This document shows, piece by piece, positions 37,553-50,283 of a stretch of DNA of 64,000 bases (the stretch's first letter is position 1; every line of letters starts with the position of its first letter). This DNA comes from a bacterium endosymbiont of Escarpia laminata (GTDB lineage Bacteria > Pseudomonadota > Gammaproteobacteria > Chromatiales > Chromatiaceae): the NCBI GenBank assembly GCA_003660235.1, contig QGON01000068.1:140718-204717 (forward strand), given 5' to 3'. The position numbers and the translations under genes are program-made. The notes below the pieces were generated by a model that saw only the letters and a list, made by a program, of their open reading frames with translations, searched no databases and had not been told where the DNA came from.

Positions 37553-38329
37553 ATGCAACTCCCACTTGTGGATATCAACTCAATTGCCGACAGTTTCCAT
37601 GACCTCGCCAGTGACGTGGCCGAGGCTTACGAAGATGTCGGCCTGCCATCCTCTGGAGAGATCCAGCCTCCGGATCTCATCATGCAGGCTATGTACAAGC
37701 TTTTTGACCTGCTCAGAACACTCGACAACTGCCGTATCGATTGTGCCCCAATCCCCGAGCAAAGCCGGGAAGATCAGTCGATGATGGCAAATCATGACAT
37801 ACATGAACTTGGGGACTACGGCATCAATCTGCTGATTGATATCTCCATCTGCGCCAAAAACCTGAAAATGGAGAGACACAGCCATGAGCTGGAAAATCTC
37901 ACCTTCCCCCTCGCCATTTGGATAGCCCGCCAATGCGGTGAGTTGAGCACCCTGGAACCCGTGGTAAATGCACTGGCAATTCTGGCCAACACGATCGGGG
38001 AACCTTTACACCTTGAACAACTCTATCTTCTCACCGGGGAGATTCAGGATGCGGTGTCACCGCTATTGCAGAGCGACCGGGACAGGAGCAACCCCAACCG
38101 CCCCTGGCGCGTGCTCCTGCTCAACCGTGCGATTATCGCCACTCGCAGCCACCGCAGCGAACTGATGGAAGAGGCATACGGAAATCTCGTGGAAAAACTG
38201 CCAGAGGATGCGGCTGGTTTTTTCAGGCAGGGAATGGAGCAGATGGAGGCGTTAAACTACCCGGATCACGTGCGTGATATTGTATTGCGTTACTTTCATA
38301 AATGGAGCGCCCAGCGCACGTTACACTAG
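37553..38329 (+). CDS. Conserved protein of unknown function
   Basis: A 258-residue soluble, mostly helical, acidic protein. No signal peptide, membrane segment or catalytic motif is visible. ATG 37553 is chosen since the upstream in-frame codons overlap the divergent GlcG-like gene and look non-coding. It is followed 43 bases later by yciB. I do not recognise the family; the helical repeats suggest a TPR-like or structural role, which is only a guess. Confidence 0.7.
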   Translation: MQLPLVDINSIADSFHDLASDVAEAYEDVGLPSSGEIQPPDLIMQAMYKLFDLLRTLDNCRIDCAPIPEQSREDQSMMANHDIHELGDYGINLLIDISICAKNLKMERHSHELENLTFPLAIWIARQCGELSTLEPVVNALAILANTIGEPLHLEQLYLLTGEIQDAVSPLLQSDRDRSNPNRPWRVLLLNRAIIATRSHRSELMEEAYGNLVEKLPEDAAGFFRQGMEQMEALNYPDHVRDIVLRYFHKWSAQRTLH

Positions 38330-38372
38330 TGTAATAATCACGTTGATAGAGCACTAAGGACTCAATATTGGA

Positions 38373-39038
38373 ATGAAGTTTCTCGCCGATTTTTTCCCGG
38401 TCATACTTTTCTTTGTCGCATACAAACTGTATGGGATCTACGCAGCCACCGCTGTGGCTATTGCGGCGTCTTTCGTTCAGGTGGGATATGGCTGGCTGCG
38501 CCACCGCCATGTTGAGAAGATGCATCTCATCACATTGGGGATCCTGGTTGTCTTCGGCGGCCTGACCCTCATTCTGCAGGATCGCACCTTCATAATGTGG
38601 AAACCCTCGGTCATCAACTGGCTTTTCGGTGGAGTATTTCTCGGCAGTCTGTTTGTTGGGGAAAAACCCCTGCTGGAACGAATGATGGGGGGCAGCATTA
38701 ATGTCCCGTCACTCATCTGGCGAAAGCTGAATACCACCTGGGGGCTCTTCTTCATCCTGCTTGGTTTTCTCAACCTCTACGTGGCCAACGACTTTTTTAT
38801 TGCCGAACAGGCCCTGATCCATCAAACAGGCATTACAGAGATCGACTTCGACCAGTGCAGCACCCTGTTTCAGTCAAATGAGTTGGAAATGTGCCTTAAT
38901 GCAAAGTCTCTTGAAGAGAGTTGGGTAAATTTCAAACTTTTCGGCATGATGGGCCTGACAATGGTCTTCATTATTCTGCAGGCGTTCTACCTGGCACGTC
39001 ATATGCGGGATACTGAGGAAGCGCCTGAGGAGAATTGA
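38373..39038 (+). CDS. yciB: Inner membrane septation protein YciB (IspZ family)
   Basis: A 221-residue membrane protein with five to six hydrophobic segments starting at once (MKFLADFFPVILFFVAYKLYG). The family motif around PSVINWLFGGVFLGSLFVGEKPLLERMMG is clear. In enterobacteria YciB affects cell-envelope integrity and division together with DcrB; it was first named as an intracellular septation protein. An insertion of about 45 residues with two cysteines (DFDQCSTLF, LEMCLNAKS) near residue 155-180 makes it longer than E. coli YciB (179). It is followed by yciI. Confidence 0.92.
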   Translation: MKFLADFFPVILFFVAYKLYGIYAATAVAIAASFVQVGYGWLRHRHVEKMHLITLGILVVFGGLTLILQDRTFIMWKPSVINWLFGGVFLGSLFVGEKPLLERMMGGSINVPSLIWRKLNTTWGLFFILLGFLNLYVANDFFIAEQALIHQTGITEIDFDQCSTLFQSNELEMCLNAKSLEESWVNFKLFGMMGLTMVFIILQAFYLARHMRDTEEAPEEN

Positions 39039-39041
39039 AAC

Positions 39042-39344
39042 ATGTTTTACGCCATCATCGCAGAAGATCATGAAGAGAGCCTTGAGCAACGTTTGAAGGC
39101 TCGCCCGGATCATCTGCGTCGACTGGAAAAACTGCAACAGGAGGGGCGGCTGTTGCTGGCAGGCCCACACCCGGCCATCGATTCGGAAGATCCGGGACCG
39201 GCAGGTTTCAGTGGCAGCCTTGTGGTGGCGGAATTCCCCTGCTTGGAAGACGCCCGCGAGTGGGCCAATAGCGACCCCTATGTAGCGGCCGGCGTCTACA
39301 ATCGAGTGACGGTGAAACCTTTCAAGAAGGTTCTGCCGGGTTAA
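39042..39344 (+). CDS. yciI: YciI-like protein
   Basis: A 100-residue protein of the YCII family with an alpha-beta ferredoxin-like fold ([25 protein letters not shown], then [16 protein letters not shown]). The conserved His/Asp pair is present. The biochemical role is not established. It begins three bases after the yciB stop, as in many gammaproteobacteria. Confidence 0.92.
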   Translation: MFYAIIAEDHEESLEQRLKARPDHLRRLEKLQQEGRLLLAGPHPAIDSEDPGPAGFSGSLVVAEFPCLEDAREWANSDPYVAAGVYNRVTVKPFKKVLPG

Positions 39345-39377
39345 ATGAAGATCCTCGCCGCTCCTACGAACGCTAAC

Positions 39378-39513
39378 TAGTGTTCGTCCGGAAACCCATA
39401 TCTAACCGCAAAGAACGCGAAGAGCGCTAAGGTAAAACATTGATTAACAATAAATTACCTTCGTGTACTTCGTGCGCTTCGTGGTAAAAAACGGCGTTTC
39501 CGGACAGGCACTA
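39378..39513 (+). repeat. Dispersed MITE-like repeat, copy B
   Basis: A 136-bp element bounded by 18-bp inverted repeats (39378-39395 and 39496-39513) that match at 15 of 18 positions, including GTCCGGAAAC/GTTTCCGGAC exactly. The inside repeats the AACCGCAAAGAACGCGAAG / CTTCGTGCGCTTCGTGGT pairing. It shares order and sequence with copy A at 25244-25375 in the opposite orientation. It lies between yciI and ppiC. Confidence 0.8.
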
Positions 39514-39554
39514 ACTAAAATTCAAACCAAATTTTATCTATCAAAGGCCCGACA

Positions 39555-40481
39555 ATGAAGAAACAACTTCTCGTAACTACTCTCTGCAGCGCTGCACTCC
39601 TTATTGGTTGCAGCCAAAAAGCCGGCAGCAGCGACAATCAGAAAACTGCCGCGCCGGCCAGTGAAGAGAAACGCTCTGCGATCCTACCGCCGACCCATCC
39701 CCGTAATGACACGGTACTGACTCCGGATGTGTTGCTCACCGTGAACGGACAGCCGGTCACCAAACCCATGTACGGCATCTACTTCCAGGACCGTGCCGGC
39801 CGCATTCCCGGTGCCGACAAATCCCAGGAGATGCAGATGACGGTGCTCAACGAACTGGCCAATGTGCTGATCGTGGCCCAGGATGCGGAAGCGAAAAATA
39901 TTGATAAACGCCCTGAAGTCGCCGCCACACTGGCGCTGCTGCGCGCCAAGCTGCTGACCCAGACCGCGATTCAGGAGTACGTCAAAGCCAACCTGCCCAG
40001 TGATGCGGATCTGCAGCAGCTTTACGATGAAAAATACGCGGGGAAATCCTCGGTCGAGTACAAAGCACGACACATCCTGGTCAAAGAGGAGGAGCAGGCC
40101 AAGTCAATCATTACCGAACTGGAACAGGATGCTGATTTTGCTGAACTGGCCAAAACCCACTCTACCGGACCTACGGGTAAAAACGGCGGAGACCTGGGTT
40201 GGTTTGATGGAGATCAGATGGTCAAACCCTTCTCCGATACCGTCAAGACGATGGAAGCCGGCAGCTATACCAAAGCACCGGTGAAGACCCAGTTCGGATG
40301 GCATGTCATTCTGCTGGAAGAGACAAGGGAACAGCCCGCCCTCGCTCTTGAGGCGGTCCGCAAGGAGTTGATGACCGAACTGCAGCAAAAGGTACTCAGC
40401 GAGTACATTCAGGGCCTGCGGGCAAAAAGCAAACTCGAATTCAATGAGCAGGCCGGCCTGAAAAAGAGAGAGGAAGGCTGA
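39555..40481 (+). CDS. PpiC-type peptidyl-prolyl isomerase lipoprotein
   Basis: A 308-residue parvulin anchored by lipid: lipobox LIGC with Cys19, then a Ser/Ala/Lys-rich linker. A SurA-like N-terminal helical region precedes the rotamase domain (VEYKARHILVKEEEQAKSI to FGWHVILLEE) at residues ~170-265. It would help fold outer-membrane or periplasmic proteins. Gene order yciB-yciI-ppiC is usual for the class, with a repeat inserted upstream here. Confidence 0.92.
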   Translation: MKKQLLVTTLCSAALLIGCSQKAGSSDNQKTAAPASEEKRSAILPPTHPRNDTVLTPDVLLTVNGQPVTKPMYGIYFQDRAGRIPGADKSQEMQMTVLNELANVLIVAQDAEAKNIDKRPEVAATLALLRAKLLTQTAIQEYVKANLPSDADLQQLYDEKYAGKSSVEYKARHILVKEEEQAKSIITELEQDADFAELAKTHSTGPTGKNGGDLGWFDGDQMVKPFSDTVKTMEAGSYTKAPVKTQFGWHVILLEETREQPALALEAVRKELMTELQQKVLSEYIQGLRAKSKLEFNEQAGLKKREEG

Positions 40482-40754
40482 TCCGCAAAGCTGAATTCTG
40501 GCAGGCGTCGGAGCAGACGCCTGCCCTCTCTGGAGAAAACTTGACAATTTTATTGAAATAATCGAAAATTAGGAACTTATTTCTTCTTTTTAACGCCCTC
40601 CTAGTCTATCTATTTTCCCTTATTTTACAAAGCATTACCAATTGTTAATTCTTTGCAAAAATATGTTAATTCCTATTCTTTCCCATGTCAGACTGAATTA
40701 AAATCCCCCTGCGGCCTAAAACTATTAATTAATAATATTCACGGGGAAGTAAAC

Positions 40755-41411
40755 ATGAATAATATCCGTAAATTGCTTGGCGCAGGAATTCTCGGCGCTG
40801 GTATGGTGGTTTCTTCCGGCGCATTTGCCGACACCATGATGATCGATACTTTTGATGTCAAGAACGACGCAGGCTGGCCTGCTGTTCAGTTCGCAGCACC
40901 TGGTAGTATCTCCCTGACTGACACCGGAGCAGCACTCGGTGGTGACAGAAACACCACTATCAACATGACTGCAACTGGCGGCAGCCCGGACATGCTCTAC
41001 GCCGATGTCATCATCGCTGACAGCAAATTCTCCTACAACGCCTTCGACGGTGATGTGGGAAACGCCATCTTCACCTATGATCTGAGCAGTGTTACCGGCA
41101 TCATTGATGCGCTGAACATCGATGTACTCTCCACCGACCACGGCCTTGGTATCTCCTATGATATCGATGGTTCTGGTGGCAGCTTGGCGGCAAACGCCGC
41201 TGGCTCATTCAGCTTCGCCATGGTGGGTTTTGATCTGGCAACCGCCAGCCTGTTGACTGTGACCTTCGATGCCCCTTCTGCACTCGACTTCTCTATCGAC
41301 AACATCTCTTTCACCACCCCTGCTGTTGCTGCACCCGCTCCTGCTCCGCTGGCGCTGATGAGCCTCGGTCTGGTGGCATTGGCTACCGTTAAACGTCGCA
41401 AAAGCGCTTAA
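40755..41411 (+). CDS. PEP-CTERM-like exported protein
   Basis: A 218-residue secreted protein with signal peptide (LLGAGILGAGMVVSSGAFA), a mature part rich in Asp, Ser and Gly with a beta-sandwich look, and a C-terminal tripartite sorting signal: PAPAPLALM, a hydrophobic segment and VKRRKSA. That is the exosortase/PEP-CTERM layout in the PAPAPL variant. Such proteins are cut by exosortase and linked to biofilm matrix. ATG 40755 follows GGGGAAG. The 270-bp upstream region is AT-rich. Two hairpins follow, the second a good terminator. Confidence 0.78.
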   Translation: MNNIRKLLGAGILGAGMVVSSGAFADTMMIDTFDVKNDAGWPAVQFAAPGSISLTDTGAALGGDRNTTINMTATGGSPDMLYADVIIADSKFSYNAFDGDVGNAIFTYDLSSVTGIIDALNIDVLSTDHGLGISYDIDGSGGSLAANAAGSFSFAMVGFDLATASLLTVTFDAPSALDFSIDNISFTTPAVAAPAPAPLALMSLGLVALATVKRRKSA

Positions 41412-41423
41412 TTCAGCCAAACA

Positions 41424-41448
41424 GGCAGATCCCTATCCTTGATCTGCC
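41424..41448 (+). other. Hairpin after the PEP-CTERM gene
   Basis: GGCAGATC (41424-41431) and GATCTGCC (41441-41448) form a perfect 8-bp stem with a 9-base loop, without a T-run. It may stabilise the transcript 3' end before the terminator at 41457. Confidence 0.6.
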
Positions 41449-41456
41449 GGTATAAA

Positions 41457-41491
41457 AAAAACCCGGACGGTCTATGACCTCCGGGTTTTTT
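41457..41491 (+). terminator. Rho-independent terminator
   Basis: AAAACCCGGA (41457-41466) pairs with TCCGGGTTTT (41480-41489), followed by further T. Because A-run and T-run flank the stem it can act in both directions, ending the PEP-CTERM gene and the convergent small gene. Confidence 0.85.
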
Positions 41492-41555
41492 ACTTTCAAT
41501 ATAGGCAGGTTCAAGTGCAGCGAAACCGGCGACAAGACCCAGCCCGCTCCGCATG

Positions 41556-41571
41556 CTTGATCAGGCCTACG
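41556..41571. repeat. REP-like sequence, copy 1
   Basis: CTTGATCAGGCCTACG is identical to part of the sequence at 50239-50254. Here it covers the stop codon of the small minus-strand gene. Confidence 0.6.
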
Positions 41572-41860
41572 ACTCGTCTTTACTATTCATCCTGCCGATA
41601 CCCGTCATGGGCACTACAGTGGACTGCTGCGGTTCATCCGCATAATAGGGACGTTCCTGAACGGTGCGCCCGGCCGCATCTGCCAGCTCCTTTTCCCTCG
41701 CTGTAATCAATACCAGACAGTGACGGATGTCCTGAATGGTGTTCTCCGTCAGGGGATGCTGCAGGCTCCGGTGTTCCGGAGTGGTATCTCGGATGATGGA
41801 GGTCAGTACTTTACGCATGACCATCATGACATCCCGCTCTTTGGATGACTCTTCGCTCAT
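41567..41860 (-). CDS. Small conserved protein of unknown function
   Basis: A 97-residue, charged protein starting MSEESSKERDVMMVMRKVLT, with an AAGGA ribosome site. It contains a conserved-looking helical core (TIQDIRHCLVLITAREKELADA) and a disordered tail. I recall similar short genes in gammaproteobacterial sulfur oxidisers but no function. Its TAG stop falls in a REP-like sequence (GATCAGGCCTACG) shared with 50241. It lies between ligA and ppiC regions on the minus strand. Confidence 0.68.
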   Translation of the reverse strand: MSEESSKERDVMMVMRKVLTSIIRDTTPEHRSLQHPLTENTIQDIRHCLVLITAREKELADAAGRTVQERPYYADEPQQSTVVPMTGIGRMNSKDES

Positions 41861-42035
41861 AATCCTTACCCTGTAAATCTCAGCTCTCATCCGGAAAACG
41901 GTTCCGAATGCTCAATAATGTTGCCAAGCTTACCGGAATTGAAACCCCGATTACCACCGGTGAATCGGGAAAGCGGCTCTTATCGTTGTAAGGATCGCGT
42001 CCTCGCGTCGAGGCGCCGCTACGTAAGCTATCTCT

Positions 42036-44854
<2,819 letters not shown>

Positions 44855-44858
44855 CGTC

Positions 44859-47800
44859 CTAAATGGCAGCCAGTTGAGCCGCCTCCTCCACATCGACGGT
44901 GACCAGTCGGGAGACACCCGGTTCGTGCATGGTGACGCCGGAGAGCTGATTGGCGATCTCCATGGTGATCTTGTTGTGAGTGATAAAGATAAACTGTACA
45001 CGGTCAGCCATCGACTTCACCAGTTCGCAGAAGCGGCCGACATTGGCGTCATCCAGGGGGGCATCCACCTCGTCGAGCATACAGAAGGGGGCCGGATTGA
45101 GCTGGAAGATGGCAAAGACCAACGCCACCGCAGTCAGGGCCTTTTCGCCACCGGAGAGGAGATGGATAGTGGAGTTTCGTTTGCCCGGTGGACGCGCCAT
45201 TACGGTGACGCCGGTATCCAGCAGATCCTCGCCGGTGAGCTCAAGATAGGCGTGACCTCCGCCAAAGAGACGCGGAAACAGCTCCTTGATGCCGGAGTTG
45301 ACCTGGTCGAAGGTCTCCTTGAAACGGGTCCGGGTCTCCCGGTCGATCTTGCGGATGGCGTTCTCCAGCGTCTCCAGGGACTGGGTGATATCCGCATGCT
45401 GCTCATCCAGATATTTGATGCGTTCCGACTGCTCCTGAAACTCATCGATAGCCGCCAGATTGATCGGTCCCAAACGCTGGATTCTCGTGCCCAGTCTTTC
45501 GACCCGCTGCTGCCAGACCTGCTCAGTGGCCTCCTCCGGCATCTCGCGGAAGAGCGCCTCCGCCTCCATGCCGATCTCCCGCAGCTGCTCTTCCAGCGTC
45601 TTGCACCGCACCAGCACTTCCTGGCGTTGCAGACGACTCTGGTCGAGATGGCCGCGCCGTTCCAACACCTGCTGTTCGGCCTTGTGGCGCTCCATCTCAA
45701 GGGTGCGAAGTTGCGCATCCACCCCTTCAAGTCCACTACGTACATCGGCGAGCGTCTTCTCCACGATAACACGCTGCGCCAGCTTCTCTTCCAGTTCGGC
45801 AATCTGTAACTGCAACGGCTCATGACCGGCAGCAAGCAGCCCCTTGAGTTCATCCCTGCGTTCGACCAGATGGCTCAGCTGGCTGCGCATGCGGTCCAGA
45901 TTCTGCACCAGGGAGCGCTGTGCGGTGCGCATCGATTCAATCTGCAGTGCCGCCTGATGAGTCAGGCTGCGCTGCTGATTGACACGCTCTCTAACCTGAG
46001 TGAGCTGATCCCGCAGGGTATCCCTTCGCTGCACCAACGTCTCACGCCGTTTTCCCAGGGTCTCCATCGCCTCCAGTGCAGCGTGCAGATGTTGCCGCGT
46101 CTGCTCCATTAGTTCACGATCCGACCCAATCTGTTCGCGGATCTCAAGCTGCTCCTGCTGAAGTTGATCCCGGCGCTGACGCAGGTGATCGGCACGGGTG
46201 CGTTTACCGCTGAGATTGGCCCTGATCCCGGAGAGTTTGCGATTGACATCGTTATAGGCTGACTGGGCCTGTTCCCTCGCCTGTTCAATCTGCTGCAGCG
46301 CGGTCCTGCCGTTTTCCACCGACTCCACCAGACTCTCAGCCATCGCCTCCTGTTCCGCCAGTTCTACCAGCAGTCTTCGCAGATCTTCTTCCCTGGCCAG
46401 CACACCGGCGCTTTCATCACGCTCCCGGGTAACGCGCAGCCAGTTGGAACCGATCCAGTGGCCTTCCGGTGTGATGATTGAGGCACCGGCAGGAAGGCTG
46501 CGGCGCATCATCAACGCAGTGTCCAGATCCTCAGCAATGCGCACACTGCCCAGCAGACTCTCCATTGGGTATGGCGATTCGACCTGTGCCAGCAGACTCT
46601 CGTTGCCAACACTCCCGGAAGAGGATGTGGCCGACCTTTCGACCAGAGTCAAGGCGCCTCTCTGCAACCCTTCCAGATGATCTTTCAAATCATCCAGCGT
46701 ATCGACACAAACCGCCTGCAGATGAAAACCCAGTACGATCTCGACTGCACGCTGCCAGCGAGGCGCTACCTTGAGTCTCTGGGCCAGTCTTGCCGCCTGC
46801 TGCAAATCGCTCTGCTTCAGCCACTGCGCCACCTCGTCGCCCTGCTTACCAAGCGCCGCCTGCTGCAAGGCTTCCAGAGAGGCCCGCCGCCCTTTTCCCG
46901 ATTGTAGTTCGGCCCTTGCCTGATCGAGCCGGCGGGCCGACTGGCTGTTGGCCTCACGCTGGGCATTGATCTCCCCGACTTTGCCGGCAAGCTGCTCCTG
47001 CAGGGTTTCGACCCACGCCTCCTGCTCCTGCTCCAGTGCCTCGAGCTCGTCAATCTCCGCCAGCAGCCGGGTATCGTCGAGACGCCCCAGCTCTTCATCC
47101 AGACGCTGCAGACGGCGCTGCAGATTATCGTCCTGCTGCTCCAGGTGGTTGATGCGGGTTCGCTCGACCTGCGCGGTCTGCGCCGGTTCCGCAGCCTGTT
47201 GATTGAACTGATCCCACTCTGCCTGCCAGGTCTGCATCGCCTGCTCAGCCTGGAGCAACGCCTCAGTCGTCTCGCTCTCCAGCGCCCGCGCCTCTTCCAG
47301 GCGGGGCTCCTCCAGCATCAGGTCGCCGTTAAGCTCCTCCAGTCGTGCCTCATCCTGGGAACGGTGGGCATCCGACTCCTGCCAGGTCTGCTCGACCTGT
47401 TCCAGATCCAACTCCTGCTGCCTCTTGGAATCGCGGGCAAACTGAATCGATTGCTCCAATCCGGAGATCTCTGCGCCCAGGGCGTAGAATTGTCCCTGCA
47501 CTTCATTGAAGCGATCATTGGCTTCCGTATGTTTTTCCCGGTCCGATTCGATGTCGGCCTCTAACTTGCGCTGACCGGCGAGTGCGGCTTCCAGCAGATT
47601 CTCCATCTCCGCCAATTTGCGTTCACGCTGTTGCAGATCCTCATCCAGGGTGCGCCAGCGCAGCGCCAGCAACTCCGCCTTTACCTGCCGCTCCTCCTGC
47701 TTGAAATGCTGGTATTTCTCTGCGGTGGCGGCTTGACGTTGCAAGTGTTGCAGCTGTTTCGCAACCTCGTCCCGCAGGTCGGTAAGGCGCTCAAGGTTTT

Positions 47801-48365
47801 CCCGGGTATGGCGGATGCGTTTCTCCGTCTCCCGGCGACGCTCTTTGTATTTGGAGATACCCGCCGCCTCTTCCAGAAAGACGCGCAGATCTTCCGGGCG
47901 TGCCTCGATGAGGCGGGAGATCATGCCCTGTTCGATAATCGAATAACTGCGCGGCCCGAGCCCCGTCCCGAGAAAGAGGTCGGTGACATCCCGGCGGCGG
48001 CAGCGGATGCCATTGAGAGAGTAGAGCGACTGACCGTCCCGGGAGACCTGCCGCTTTATCGAGATCTGGCTGTACTGAGCGTACTGTCCGCCGGCCCTGC
48101 CCTCACTGTTATCGAAGATCAGTTCGACAACCGCAGTGCCAACCGGTTTGCGGACGCTGGAGCCGTTGAAGATGACATCGGCCATGGATTCGCCACGCAG
48201 CATCTTGGCGGAACTCTCCCCCATCACCCAACGCACAGCGTCGATGACATTGGATTTTCCACAGCCATTCGGGCCAACAACACCCACCAGATTGCTGGGC
48301 ATAGGAACCGTTGTCGGATCGACAAACGATTTGAATCCGGCGAGTTTGATTTTCTCCAGTCGCAT
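44859..48365 (-). CDS. smc: Chromosome segregation protein Smc
   Basis: The condensin ATPase. It has 1168 residues: N-terminal Walker A (GPNGCGKSNVIDAV, near 32), two long coiled coils separated by a hinge around 500-650, and C-terminal signature LSGGEKALTAVAL with Walker B FCMLDEVDAPLD. It works with ScpA and ScpB (encoded at 17707-19367). First gene of smc-zipA-ligA. Confidence 0.97.
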   Translation of the reverse strand: MRLEKIKLAGFKSFVDPTTVPMPSNLVGVVGPNGCGKSNVIDAVRWVMGESSAKMLRGESMADVIFNGSSVRKPVGTAVVELIFDNSEGRAGGQYAQYSQISIKRQVSRDGQSLYSLNGIRCRRRDVTDLFLGTGLGPRSYSIIEQGMISRLIEARPEDLRVFLEEAAGISKYKERRRETEKRIRHTRENLERLTDLRDEVAKQLQHLQRQAATAEKYQHFKQEERQVKAELLALRWRTLDEDLQQRERKLAEMENLLEAALAGQRKLEADIESDREKHTEANDRFNEVQGQFYALGAEISGLEQSIQFARDSKRQQELDLEQVEQTWQESDAHRSQDEARLEELNGDLMLEEPRLEEARALESETTEALLQAEQAMQTWQAEWDQFNQQAAEPAQTAQVERTRINHLEQQDDNLQRRLQRLDEELGRLDDTRLLAEIDELEALEQEQEAWVETLQEQLAGKVGEINAQREANSQSARRLDQARAELQSGKGRRASLEALQQAALGKQGDEVAQWLKQSDLQQAARLAQRLKVAPRWQRAVEIVLGFHLQAVCVDTLDDLKDHLEGLQRGALTLVERSATSSSGSVGNESLLAQVESPYPMESLLGSVRIAEDLDTALMMRRSLPAGASIITPEGHWIGSNWLRVTRERDESAGVLAREEDLRRLLVELAEQEAMAESLVESVENGRTALQQIEQAREQAQSAYNDVNRKLSGIRANLSGKRTRADHLRQRRDQLQQEQLEIREQIGSDRELMEQTRQHLHAALEAMETLGKRRETLVQRRDTLRDQLTQVRERVNQQRSLTHQAALQIESMRTAQRSLVQNLDRMRSQLSHLVERRDELKGLLAAGHEPLQLQIAELEEKLAQRVIVEKTLADVRSGLEGVDAQLRTLEMERHKAEQQVLERRGHLDQSRLQRQEVLVRCKTLEEQLREIGMEAEALFREMPEEATEQVWQQRVERLGTRIQRLGPINLAAIDEFQEQSERIKYLDEQHADITQSLETLENAIRKIDRETRTRFKETFDQVNSGIKELFPRLFGGGHAYLELTGEDLLDTGVTVMARPPGKRNSTIHLLSGGEKALTAVALVFAIFQLNPAPFCMLDEVDAPLDDANVGRFCELVKSMADRVQFIFITHNKITMEIANQLSGVTMHEPGVSRLVTVDVEEAAQLAAI

Positions 48366-48540
48366 GGGCCGCTAAGATACACGAAAATTCGCCGTGGATA
48401 CAGGGCGAATTATAGAATAATTGACTTTAATATATTAATTTATCTTGTTGTTTTTTATTGTAATTAAGCTGTCTCTTCTGAGTGAAGAGAGACTCCCGTA
48501 TAATCACCGGTAAATCAATCCATCCCGTGACGAAAAAAGC

Positions 48541-48930
48541 ATGCCCAGTCAGCCCAGCAAAGAATTGGAAACCTTCGATAATCCACGGCCGGAGCGGGAC
48601 TACACCATCCGCATCAGCATCCCCGAATTCACCTGTCTCTGCCCCAAAACAGGACAGCCGGATTTCGCCGAGATGACCCTTGAATATGTACCCGACAAAC
48701 AGTGCGTTGAACTCAAGGCGCTCAAGATGTACATCTGGTCGTTTCGTGAAGAGGGGGCCTTCCACGAGGCGATCACCAACGAGATTTTGAGCGATCTGGT
48801 AGCCGCCACCCAGCCCCGCTATATGCGCCTGACCGCAGAATTCAATGTGCGCGGCGGCATCTACACCACGGTGGTGGCCGACCACAAGGCCGACGACTGG
48901 ACAGCGCCGGACCCCGTTACCCTGCCCTGA
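48541..48930 (+). CDS. queF: NADPH-dependent preQ0 reductase QueF
   Basis: Reduces preQ0 to preQ1 in queuosine synthesis. A 129-residue type I (YkvM-like) enzyme with the nucleophile Cys34 in [14 protein letters not shown] and the QueF motif [20 protein letters not shown]. Divergent from smc with a 175-bp AT-rich gap; the FGGY kinase gene follows after four bases. Confidence 0.95.
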   Translation: MPSQPSKELETFDNPRPERDYTIRISIPEFTCLCPKTGQPDFAEMTLEYVPDKQCVELKALKMYIWSFREEGAFHEAITNEILSDLVAATQPRYMRLTAEFNVRGGIYTTVVADHKADDWTAPDPVTLP

Positions 48931-48934
48931 CCCA

Positions 48935-50209
48935 ATGGATAGCTGCATCGGCATCGACCTCGGCACCTCGGGCGTCCGGGCAATTGCCATTGATAGTGAA
49001 AAATCGATCATTGCAGAGGCCGTTATCGACCTTCCGCCTCCCAAACGGGGGGGTGAAGGCAGCAGCGAACAACGCCCGGAGTGCTGGTGGGACGCGGTGT
49101 TGGAAGTGCTGTTGTCGGTCGCCCAGCAGATCAAAGGGGGCGATGTACAGGCCATCGCAGTCGACGGTACATCCTCCACCCTGTTGCTCTGCGACCCGCA
49201 GGGTTCGCCGCTCACCACGGCCCTGATGTATAACGACAGCCGCAGCAAGGCTCACCTGCCCGAGCTGGCTCAAGCGGCCCCTGCGAGCAGTCCGGTCAAC
49301 AGCGCATCCTCCAGCCTTGCCAAACTGCTCTATCTGCGGCGGCAGATCGATACTGAAAATTTCCTGGCACTGCATCAGGCAGATTGGATACTCGGCAGGC
49401 TCAGCGGCCATTTTGGCCTCAGTGACGAGAACAACTGCCTGAAACTGGGATACGACCCGGTGCAACGCTGCTGGCCCACCTGGATGGAATCCCTGGCGTT
49501 GCCGTCGGGCTGCCTGCCCGACGTGCGACCGCCTGGGACGGTCATCGGCAGATTAAGCGCTGAGGTGGCAAACGCAACAGGCGTGCCCGCCAGCACACGC
49601 ATTGTCACAGGCACCACCGACAGCAATGCCGCGGCACTGGCGACCGGCGCGGCGGAGATCGGTGACGCCGTCACCTCCCTGGGCAGTACACTGGTGTTGA
49701 AGATCCTCTCTGATCAGCCGGTATTTGCAGCGGAATTTGGCATCTACAGCCATCGGCTTGGAGAGCATTGGCTGGTTGGCGGTGCTTCCAACAGTGGCGG
49801 CGCCGTCTGCGCAGATCTATTCAGCAGAGAAGAGATGGCCACTCTGACACAGCAGATAGAGCCGGATAATCCGACCGAACTCGACTACTACCCGCTGTTA
49901 CAGCCAGGTGAGCGTTTCCCGCTCAATGATCCCGGTTTTGCACCCCGTCTCGAACCCCGTCCTGAAGACGATGCGCGCTACTTTCAGGGCATTCTTGAGG
50001 GTATCGCCAATATCGAGCGGGAGGGTTACGCGCTTCTGCAACGTTTGGGCGCACCCGTACCCAGGCGGGTTATCTCGATAGGAGGGGGTGCGGGCAATGA
50101 ACCCTGGCGGCGGATTCGGGAGAGATTATTGGGTATTCCGGTGGAGCGGGCAGTGCAGCAACAGGCAGCCTATGGAACCGCTCTGTTGGCGCTGGCGGCG
50201 GTCAGCTGA
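48935..50209 (+). CDS. FGGY-family carbohydrate kinase
   Basis: A 424-residue sugar kinase of the ASKHA fold. The N-terminal phosphate motif is IGIDLGTSGVRAIAID, with DGTSSTLLL near 88, TGTTDSNAAAL near 230 and SLGSTLVLK near 250. The compact form without the full FGGY signature resembles the plant XK1 / D-ribulose kinase group more than XylB. Substrate is not determined. Co-transcription with queF is likely but functionally unexplained. Confidence 0.85.
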   Translation: MDSCIGIDLGTSGVRAIAIDSEKSIIAEAVIDLPPPKRGGEGSSEQRPECWWDAVLEVLLSVAQQIKGGDVQAIAVDGTSSTLLLCDPQGSPLTTALMYNDSRSKAHLPELAQAAPASSPVNSASSSLAKLLYLRRQIDTENFLALHQADWILGRLSGHFGLSDENNCLKLGYDPVQRCWPTWMESLALPSGCLPDVRPPGTVIGRLSAEVANATGVPASTRIVTGTTDSNAAALATGAAEIGDAVTSLGSTLVLKILSDQPVFAAEFGIYSHRLGEHWLVGGASNSGGAVCADLFSREEMATLTQQIEPDNPTELDYYPLLQPGERFPLNDPGFAPRLEPRPEDDARYFQGILEGIANIEREGYALLQRLGAPVPRRVISIGGGAGNEPWRRIRERLLGIPVERAVQQQAAYGTALLALAAVS

Positions 50210-50223
50210 TCCCGTCGAGAATG

Positions 50224-50280
50224 CCTGATCCGCTACACTTGATCAGGCCTACGTTTATTCCTGTCAATTTAGTGTAGGCC
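50224..50280. repeat. REP-like palindromic sequence, copy 2
   Basis: CCTGATC (50224-50230) pairs with GATCAGG (50241-50247). Further out, GGCCTAC (50246-50252) pairs with GTAGGCC (50274-50280). The part CTTGATCAGGCCTACG is identical to 41556-41571. It lies 14 bases after the FGGY kinase gene and just before the sugar transferase stop. Confidence 0.7.
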
Positions 50281-50283
50281 GGT

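Noticed and set aside
47631..48467. 278-codon frame antisense to smc
   Set aside because: Leu/Arg-rich shadow of the coiled-coil coding strand without motifs.
48935..50209. Xylulokinase XylB
   Set aside because: No pentose genes nearby and the protein is shorter than XylB, lacking part of the FGGY signature.
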